The notes beneath the pieces were generated by a model that saw only the letters and a list, made by a program, of their open reading frames with translations, searched no databases and was not told where the DNA came from. Shown here in pieces: positions 32,986-64,000 of a stretch of 64,000 bases of DNA (its first letter is position 1; each line of letters starts with the position of its first letter). This DNA is from Sinonovacula constricta (lineage: Eukaryota; Mollusca; Bivalvia; Cardiida; Solecurtidae). The stretch spans positions 31,347,926 through 31,411,925 of the forward strand of contig CM017559.1 in assembly GCA_007844125.1 (NCBI GenBank). Reading direction: 5' to 3'. Both the position numbers and the translations under genes were made by a program.

Positions 32986-33842
32986 TATAAAACAATTACA
33001 AAAGTATATATCACAGACAACTGACCTGCACAAACAAGATTGACACCTCCTTAGACCAAACTGAATCCCAAAAGTAACAGATAAGCACTGGTTAAAACCT
33101 TGCCAATGTCTTAATATAGATTATCGGGGATGGATTGGGTGGAGGGAGGGATGGGATGCACCCACCAACCAGGTGAAAGAGTAGAGTTGTGAAAACACAT
33201 GCATGTAAGCTTAAAAATACCACTGTTAAGTTTCTGAAGTAAATTTTGTCTTTTGACTGCTTTGGTCGAAGTTAGGGTCCCTTACTGTGCATATATATCT
33301 AGTATTTACAGCCATAAAGTTGAATGGATATTGATTCACACCCACCTCCCCTCCACCTCCCACCAAAATTTTCTGGATCGGTCCCTGCAGATTATGTTGA
33401 AAGTTGTTTGTAACCATCGTGCCTGCCACAATATTTAATAAAATTACATGAACCATCCACGTACCAAGCATTACCAGTAGTCAGTAAAGTTTTGGGCTGC
33501 CATACAAAGTGCAAAACAAACCTTGATGTTGAAAGATATATATCAGTTCGCAATGCCCTTATCAATTAAGGAGACAAAAGTCAAATTTTAGATGTTCAGG
33601 GTACAGCCTAATGATTAGAAAGGAAGGGTATTTCTTTATTGATCATGAATGTAGATTTTGTAGTGTGTGTCTGAACAATGATATATACAGTATTGAATAT
33701 ACATTCATCAGGATGTTACTATGCCAACTATATCAAGATTTAAGAGATCAACATTTGCCAAAGTAGTATCTCAGTTACATCTTTGCCTGTATTCTGCTCA
33801 ATTATGTCAAACATTGCAAAATTTATAGTGCTTTTTTTTAAT
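32986..33842. other. No gene seen
   Basis: No exon. A purine/pyrimidine-rich stretch (33140-33165 and 33330-33365) is low-complexity. Confidence 0.4.
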
Positions 33843-34354
33843 AGATAGTTTCCACATCAGTGAAGATCCCTTATCTTGGTAGCCATCTTTGATGGCAACT
33901 TCAAGGGATTTTCAGATGAATTGTATAGAAGCGTAAAGTTTATTTTTTTGTAATTTCTTCATTTGTGGTCCAAAAATTAGAAGCTATACACCATCGGAAA
34001 GCTCTTAAAATTCATTTTTTGAAAATGCAATATTTTTAAAATTGATAAATGCACAAAGAATTATTACACAGAAATAAATGAAATTATTGGCTCATCCTTA
34101 AACAAAATAAACAGTGTATCTTTTTTGGTTGTATTTTTTTACCTTTTAAACTATCAAAATATAGTTTTGATATTTAAAATTATTCATAAAAGCTGTTAAG
34201 TTCAATTCAGTTAAATAGACTGAAAAATATAATTACAGTGATGAGTTTAATACAGCACATATTTCCAAATTTCGGCCTGCATTAGCTTCTGCCTTCAAAG
34301 ATGGCTGCCTTAAAATGACTTATCAGTGCCTATGACATCACATGGAAACTATGT
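33843..34354. mobile_element. MITE-like element, family E (copy 1)
   Basis: About 512 bp with long imperfect inverted ends of about 60 bp: 'agatagtttccacatcagtg' at left and 'tgacatcacatggaaactat' at right, then subterminal 'gccatctttgatggcaac' and 'ccttcaaagatggctgcc'. The inside is AT-rich. A reversed copy lies at 61721-62190. Confidence 0.8.
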
Positions 34355-36090
34355 AAAAAAAAGAATCATACATGAAGTCAATATATGATGTAAAATTTTC
34401 CTTTTATCACTTGTTTTAAATATTTTTTATTGTTTATTTCATCGTACCACACATTATATCATGTATTTAATAAATTAGCGCTCTTTATGAAAGTTTTCCA
34501 GCATGCATTTACAGTTTAGACGTTTCTATACGCAATTATTGCAATGTAAACATGTTGCTATATCTGTTTTGTGCATCTTCACACACAGATTTCATTTTGA
34601 TGTAAAAATTCCTGGTCACCAGAATTAAGATCCAGCAATCTGTCAAGTGTACATTTTGCTTATTATAAAGAATATAATTTATATTCTAGTAGTAAGTATG
34701 CATTATTACAGTAAAAGCAACAGTTACTCTGGCAGAAATCACTAATTGCATTTGTTCAGGGTCCATCAACATTTTTAAACATTCTTTTGTTTTTTCTTCA
34801 ACGTAATTGCAAGCTGTTGAAGGTCACAGAAATTCTTCCATTTATCGGTGGCCAGTTTTACTTTATTAATGGATATAAAACAATTCAAACTATTCAACTA
34901 TAATAGACATATACGATTTATTTACATGCTTAAGTCATAACAACAAAAACTTGGATAAAGCACTTTTTCAGTTCAAAGTATAAGATGTATGTTATAAAAA
35001 ACAAAATCCAGAAACAATATTATATTTCATTTTTTAATCAACTATTGTGTGTATGTTTTAAATAATTAAGACAACGTAGAATGCTCAATTAACTGGAACA
35101 CATGTGAAGAACAACTATGTGTTGGTAAAAACAACCATGTGTTGGTAAATTATAAACATTGATCTTGAGGCTTTGACTTACAAAACCCCTGATTGGTCAG
35201 ATTTAGTAAAACTGTTGAACCCGACCAATCAAAACTGTGAAAACAAGCCAAGGTAATTCCATTCACAGGATTCAAATGTTATTTTATCATGCACAGTGGC
35301 AGAAAGTTATTTTTACAAAATGCTTGTCTTATTAGCTTGTGAAAAGGAGTTCAAGTAAAAAAAAATCATAAGGGAAAGCACCACCATCAAACATGCATAA
35401 AGAAATAACTGCATTTAGTAAACCTACAATGCAGGATGGTGTTGATCTTTATAAGAATTTCATGTTTTTCTTTTTTTAATAATATAGAATAAATCATCAT
35501 TTAAGCTTTTTGAAAAATATAAACAAAGTAACATTATTTTTCTATGTGTTGCATATGATAAAACTGAAACATGTACCATGAATTCAAGTACATTTTTTTT
35601 TTTATATTTGATGCTTAAAAAAACAAAAACAGCATGATTTAACAAAATTCCTTAAAAAACTTTATACTTTGATGTTTGAAAATAAAGGAATACTGAATTC
35701 AAGCAAATCTGGCTTTAGACATTAACTTAGCATTTAAATAAAGAATAAACAACTTCAAGAAGCTTATATTCAGATTGCTACTGAAGTAACTCTGTATTAT
35801 CAAATATGACATTGACTTCAGTTTACTTCAATGTGAAAAGAAATGTCCCTAAATGACTTTTATAATGCTAGTAAAACGTTCATTGTATATCTTATTTCAT
35901 ATATCAGTCAATATGTCACTATAAGTCACAATTTAGCGATGTAAATATTCCTGCAGAAAAAAAAAATCTTATCACATCATGTGACAAATTTGTATGTATA
36001 TACTTGATGCACCAATTTCTTCCCTGGGTGACATAGAATATAGAATAAAGTACAGTATGTACTGGTAATACAGTAATATAATACACCAGT
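34355..36090. other. No gene seen; 3' of CSN2
   Basis: AT-rich spacer between a MITE and the CSN2 3' flank. No exon. Confidence 0.45.
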
Positions 36091-36658
36091 GATGTCAACT
36101 TACTCTCTGAATGGACAAGCAATACAACTTAAAGTACATTATGCAATATTGTCCAGTAAAATAATTTTCTAGTAATGTCAACTTTCTATGAGCATGGACA
36201 AACAATACAACTTAATATACTTTCATGTAATCTTGCAATATTCTCCCATGATGTCAACTTTTCCTCTTGGTGGACGAACACTTATTTGGTTATTATTAAT
36301 CAATCAATACAGTGTTGTCTCTCATGAATGTTATTTTTATATCATTGTTGGTGTCAACAAATCCAGTAGATGGACGAAAAAAGCAGCTTAGGATCTTTCA
36401 CATAATCCTATTCCCCAAACCATACCTGATGTCACCTTATCCTAGTCCTCAGGTTGGACAAACAATGCAGTTATTTGATCTATCACACATTCTTTACTTC
36501 ATTCTTGGCTGCAAACTTTCTTTTTTTTCCCTGTGAGTGGATCACAACATAGCAGGGGATCTTTCACGATAAGGTCTCTCAAGCAATTTAGTTTAATTTA
36601 ATTCAGGCTCGATGTCAATTTCTCCCATGAATAGACTTACAATATAGTGTCAGATTTA

Positions 36659-49830
<13,172 letters not shown>

Positions 49831-49833
49831 GAT

Positions 49834-49842
49834 ACCGGAAGT
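49834..49842. promoter_or_regulatory. ETS-type motif at the CSN2 start
   Basis: ACCGGAAGT lies a few bases upstream of the CSN2 ATG. ETS/GABP sites near the start site are typical of housekeeping promoters; function here is inference. Confidence 0.4.
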
Positions 49843-50339
49843 TGATCAATTTGTCTTTCCGGGCAACGCGCACCAAATCAGATGAATCCACTAAATCTAG
49901 TCTTGAGGTGGGAGGTGGGGGTGGTACTTTAAAGCATTGTAGATGGTTATTTTAACTTAAATCGTCTATGTCAAATTGTGTAATGCAATCGATGCATAGA
50001 AATATCATACCAATAATTGTATAACACTAACAAACTGGATTAAATGACAAACAAACATTTGATTACACATTGGAAAGGCTTTAGAAAGGATAAATGGAAA
50101 TAAATAAAGAATATATATATATCAGGGGGGAAGTTTTTTAATGGTTGCAAAGTCTTAAGAATAACTTAAAATAGATAAAAATGCCCACTGTACGAAGTAC
50201 CAAAACAAGACAATAAAGCATTTGCTAATAAGGTAACAATATTTTAACATACAACATATCTACTTAGAAACAGCTGCAACAACAGTAACACAAGATATGC
50301 TAGTTTTTGTAATACAAGTGATGTTGATTTATTGCCATA
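49843..50339. other. CSN2 upstream region; no other gene seen
   Basis: GC-richer for about 80 bp past the start codon, then AT-rich. Confidence 0.4.
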
Positions 50340-50960
50340 TATATCTATATCTGGTAGCCCATCGGTGACCGACCATGACATCATCTGTGCTTGCATCTCG
50401 TGTATGATGCCGCATATGGCTTCTCAGGCCAAAGCTAGAAACGCAGGGCATCAATGGTCCATGCCCTGAACTGTAAATAATGGCGCTCAGTGCCATCTCT
50501 CTCTGGCAGCAGCAAGACGCACTTTTTTGTTCCTCTCTAAAGCTTCTGTTTCTTTGTGGGACAGGGACCTCCATGCTGACCACACCTGTCCTTGACAGCA
50601 TTTTCAAGAGCTTGTGGCTTGATGTCACACCATTCAAAATTGCTCTTGAGTTGGACAGTCAAGTCTTCATAGCGCAGTTTCGGTCAGCCTGTTTGACGGG
50701 AGTCTTTCTTGAGTGCACCATACAGCAGCTGCTTGGGCATGCGATGAAAATCTACATGGATAACGTGTCCTGTCCATCTTAATTGAGATTTCAGGAGCAC
50801 TGACTCAGTGCATGACATTTTGGTTTTGTATGTTACTGCCTGGTTGGTGACTGTCCTGCCAGTAAATGCCCATGATCGTTCGTAGTGATCATGTGGTGAA
50901 CTGCTCTAGATGCTTAATGTGCCGCCTGTACAATGCCCATGTTTTACAACCATAAAGCAA
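50340..50960 (-). pseudogene. Decayed C-terminal part of a non-LTR retrotransposon reverse transcriptase
   Basis: Read on the minus strand, the frames give LLYGCKTWALYRRHIKHLEQ, then (after breaks) LLKSQLRWTGHVIHVDFHRM and PKQLLYGALKKDS, then LRYEDLTVQLKSNFEWCDI. These are the typical end of the reverse-transcriptase ORF in non-LTR elements abundant in marine invertebrates (LLYG-ETWT, LRW-GHV-RM). Several TGA stops and frame changes show it is dead. 5' truncated, as usual for these elements. I cannot name the clade with confidence. Confidence 0.75.
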
Positions 50961-52493
50961 GGATGACAGAACACACACACATACATGTATATAGTATATT
51001 GTGGTATTTGTTATAAGGGTATATGTTTTACGTGTTGTCATAACTGTAAATAGACATATATATAATTAAAAAAAACATGTTCTTAAAATCAAAATATTGT
51101 TCAGCTCAACGCTATATTTTGATTTTACATACATGTCCTTTTAATTATTTAACAGCCTTTGACTACCGGTTCATCCTATGCAGGTGCATTTGTGACCGAC
51201 AATGTTAAAGCTACTAATTTTGGAATATTATTTGATTCTTTTAGTTGACATCTAAACAGCGGTTTCATCAATATTTGGAGCAATTGGATCAAAGCAATGA
51301 GATAAATGTATCTAAAAGTTACACATCTTGAAAACTTCTAACCAAAATTTATTAAAACCAAAAAAATATGGCCATTTTGGGGGCAATTAAATGGTAAGGT
51401 CTTTATTCTGGTGATGCTGAATTTGTAAGATAAACAAAAAGGAGAAAACATGTAAACGTGGTTTATAAAGCTTTACATTATTTAAAACTGATTTTACATG
51501 AAGTTGTATAGTGTATGTAAGTATAGTATCTAGTTTTGAAAATAAGAATAAGATTTGTATGAAGTTCAAAATTAACAAAAAGCAGTAATTGCAAAAACTG
51601 CAAGGACAAGGTTTATGATCCTTTTGCTGTACACTTGTCTCATCTCAGCATATCCCTATTGTAAGTTTTCAGCATGTAAGTATCAAATAAACGGTTTCAG
51701 TAAAGTAGGACAACAAAATAATATCCAATTATAGCTTTATTCAATAACAAACATATTAAAAATGCTCATTTTACTGGACAGATGAACATACTTTATACTT
51801 AAGTTTATATAAACAGTGACAAGACAGAAAGTGACAAGACAGAAAGAGGATGGAAGTCAAGAAAATAGTAATAATTGTAAAATGTTTACTTGATGTCACT
51901 TTCTCAATACATTGATACAAGAGTAGACTAACAACTTCAGCTGAGGTTATAAAATTTTGCAATTAAGGTAGTGCTCATCAGAAATGTTAGTGTTCACCTA
52001 GGCTTACCCTTTCTCCCTTTTAACCATCCATATTTCTGTAAGTAAGGCTAAAAGGTGTTTGTAAAGTCAATTTAATTTTAAACAAAGATCTATTTTTAAA
52101 CTTGTAAGTCTCTACTGGGTTGTTGTTTCAAAGCCAAGTAAAATATGAAACTAAAAGAACATTGGTTGCACAGGACTTGCCAGGAAATCCTGTTACATGT
52201 AAACTTATTATAGAGAAAATTTCATTTACATGTAGTTGTTTTACAGTATAGAAGTAATTGTTACCATCTTTGGTGGACTACTGACCAGAGCGCACGAATA
52301 ATTTACAAACGTTTGTTGTTAGTTTGTAATTTTCGGATGATTTTGTTATAGAGCAACATTAATGTATCATAAAAACAGCAAATGTGACGAATGCCACCCC
52401 ACCCCCAACTACTGCTAAATGCCACTCTTCAACGGTATTAAAACAACTGAATGTGCTTATCTTGTAAAAGACAACTGTTGAATTACAATTAAG
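50961..52493. other. No gene seen; CSN2-RIOK2 spacer
   Basis: AT-rich; 'agtgacaagacagaa' is tandemly doubled near 51817-51845. No exon. Confidence 0.45.
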
Positions 52494-52690
52494 GGGCGCC
52501 CGTGGCCAAGTGGGTAGTCTCTAACTTGTAACTCCAAAGCCCTTCACTGCATGGGTTCAAGTGTGCAGACAGTAAGTCTGGTGTCTTCCTCCATTCCTCC
52601 ACCAACATGTTACTGGACATCCCCAATATGATCACAACTGTGTGAGTTGCATCCAAAAAGTGGCACTTTGCACCCATACCATGTACTATA
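52494..52690 (+). mobile_element. SINE family A, plus orientation
   Basis: Head at the left: 'gggcgcccgtggccaagtgg' A-box region, 'catgggttcaagtgtgc' as B box; body 'agtctggtgtcttcctcca'. About 300 bp past the RIOK2 stop. Confidence 0.85.
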
Positions 52691-52829
52691 TAACTTTCAA
52701 AGGCAAAGCTTGCTTGATTTATTGGTGGTCATAATTTCTGCAACATAAAATACATTGTTCTTATTTATTATTAGTTTAGGCTCATACTGACTTTCCCTCA
52801 TATAACATCTGCAAGCAAGGCTCACTTGC

Positions 52830-52835
52830 TTTATT
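52830..52835 (-). terminator. Candidate polyadenylation signal of RIOK2
   Basis: AATAAA on the minus strand about 150 nt past the stop codon at 52986. Confidence 0.45.
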
Positions 52836-52985
52836 AATGATTATAATTAATTGTGATGTAGCATATGAATAATTTTTCTTAGTACCACTCTGTGCCTAAA
52901 CTATGTTTTATAGAGCTTCCATTGGGCAAGCTCATGTGCTCAATTGTTAATATGTTTATGAAGAATAAAATTTATAGTATTTTTC

Positions 52986-63332
<10,347 letters not shown>

Positions 63333-63384
63333 TCAAGGTCACAAATTAGTCCTAATGACTAACTTCTCATAAAGGTGCAAATTT

Positions 63385-63640
63385 TAAATTGGAAAAAAAA
63401 AAGAGATTTTTTAAAAATAAATTTAAACTTTAAATACATTGACATACATATAGAGATATGCTACTTAAACAAGAAAATTATGGAGGTGTCTGTTGATGAT
63501 TGTTTACCATTGTATCACAAAAACGTCATAAAATCAACATACACTCCAAAGAGAACAAGAATAAAAACCAAGTAATCCAACTGAAAGGACCTACTTGTGT
63601 TAATCGATTTGTCAGGGGAGACTATCCACTAATATATCTT
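63385..63640. mobile_element. MITE-like element, family C (copy 4, partial)
   Basis: Shares 'atagagatatgctact', 'gtgtctgttgatgattgtt', 'aagaataaaaaccaagtaat' and the right end 'caggggagactatccacta'. The left third is missing. Confidence 0.65.
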
Positions 63641-64000
63641 TTTAAATGTTCTTCGTAGTTACCTTAATATAGTGCCTTCATACATTGCATATGTATTAAC
63701 AAAATGCTGTTCATTTAATTTTTTAACCCAAATAACAACTGAACAGATAAAAACTTCTACATACAAAGTATGCAAGAGACATTAATGTCCAGCACAATAC
63801 ACTGCCAGTAAATTAATATTTAAGGGCAATACCTGTTCAAAACATGACAGTTATGGCCTGGCACTGCCTTTATGTACAACACACTAATAAAATAACCTTT
63901 CCAAGTACTGTCAATTTACAAGTAAACAAGTATTATAATTCCCACTTTTCATTAAAAAAGAGATATTTACAAGGGGATGCTACTCTAACTATTCAATTAC
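63641..64000. other. RIOK2 intron to the window edge
   Basis: No N-terminal RIOK2 exon found before 64000. Confidence 0.5.

Noticed and set aside
50480..50782. 100-codon plus-strand frame
   Set aside because: Antisense of the decayed reverse transcriptase region.

Overview
The window looks like AT-rich nuclear DNA of a bivalve mollusc. Genes are split by introns with canonical GT-AG ends, and the intergenic and intronic space is filled with short interspersed repeats. These include tRNA-derived SINEs, MITE-like inverted-repeat elements and a tandem-core element of the kind known from bivalves (pearl/CvA, Helitron-like HINE). I infer 'bivalve' from the repeat types and from memory; I could not search any database.

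Layout. 1-11.5 kb holds exons of one or two genes I cannot name (exons 2828-3250 and 11210-11283, minus strand) and a 438-bp miniature LTR retrotransposon at 4870-5307. 12.5-17.5 kb holds a divergent pair of apoptosis genes: a small BH3-only-like gene on the minus strand (12757-13137, 5' exon ending at 14084) and a Mcl-1-like Bcl-2 family gene on the plus strand (exons 14605-15162 and 17347-17466). A CRE (TGACGTCA) and a CCAAT box lie between them. 18-29 kb is almost entirely repeats. 29.4-30.5 kb is an intronless-coding ZIP1/2/3-type zinc transporter (minus). 36.7-49.8 kb is a complete COP9 signalosome subunit 2 gene, 11 coding exons, minus strand, 442-443 residues. 50.3-51.0 kb is a decayed non-LTR retrotransposon tail. 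53.0-63.3 kb is the 3' part of RIOK2 (atypical RIO kinase, ribosome maturation), eight coding exons, minus strand, whose 5' end runs off the right edge. An 18-unit, 146-bp tandem array (57.5-60.2 kb) sits in one of its introns.

Most unusual points. (1) The miniature LTR element has 168-bp LTRs that each carry a 5S-rRNA-like internal promoter segment, an 18-nt primer binding site matching the 3' end of a tRNA-Leu, a polypurine tract and a 4-bp target duplication. This is the architecture of plant Cassandra elements, here in what looks like an animal genome. (2) A BH3-only-like gene lies head-to-head with a Mcl-1-like gene. (3) The last codons of CSN2, and separately of the BH3-only-like gene, appear as decayed tandem copies in their own 3' flanks. 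(4) The satellite array in RIOK2 repeats a cluster of nuclear-receptor half sites in every unit and shows a four-unit higher-order repeat.

The five recognisable genes are unrelated housekeeping or stress functions, except for the apoptosis pair, whose arrangement suggests shared regulation. Gene ends, splice sites and families were read by eye; UTR limits and repeat limits are approximate.
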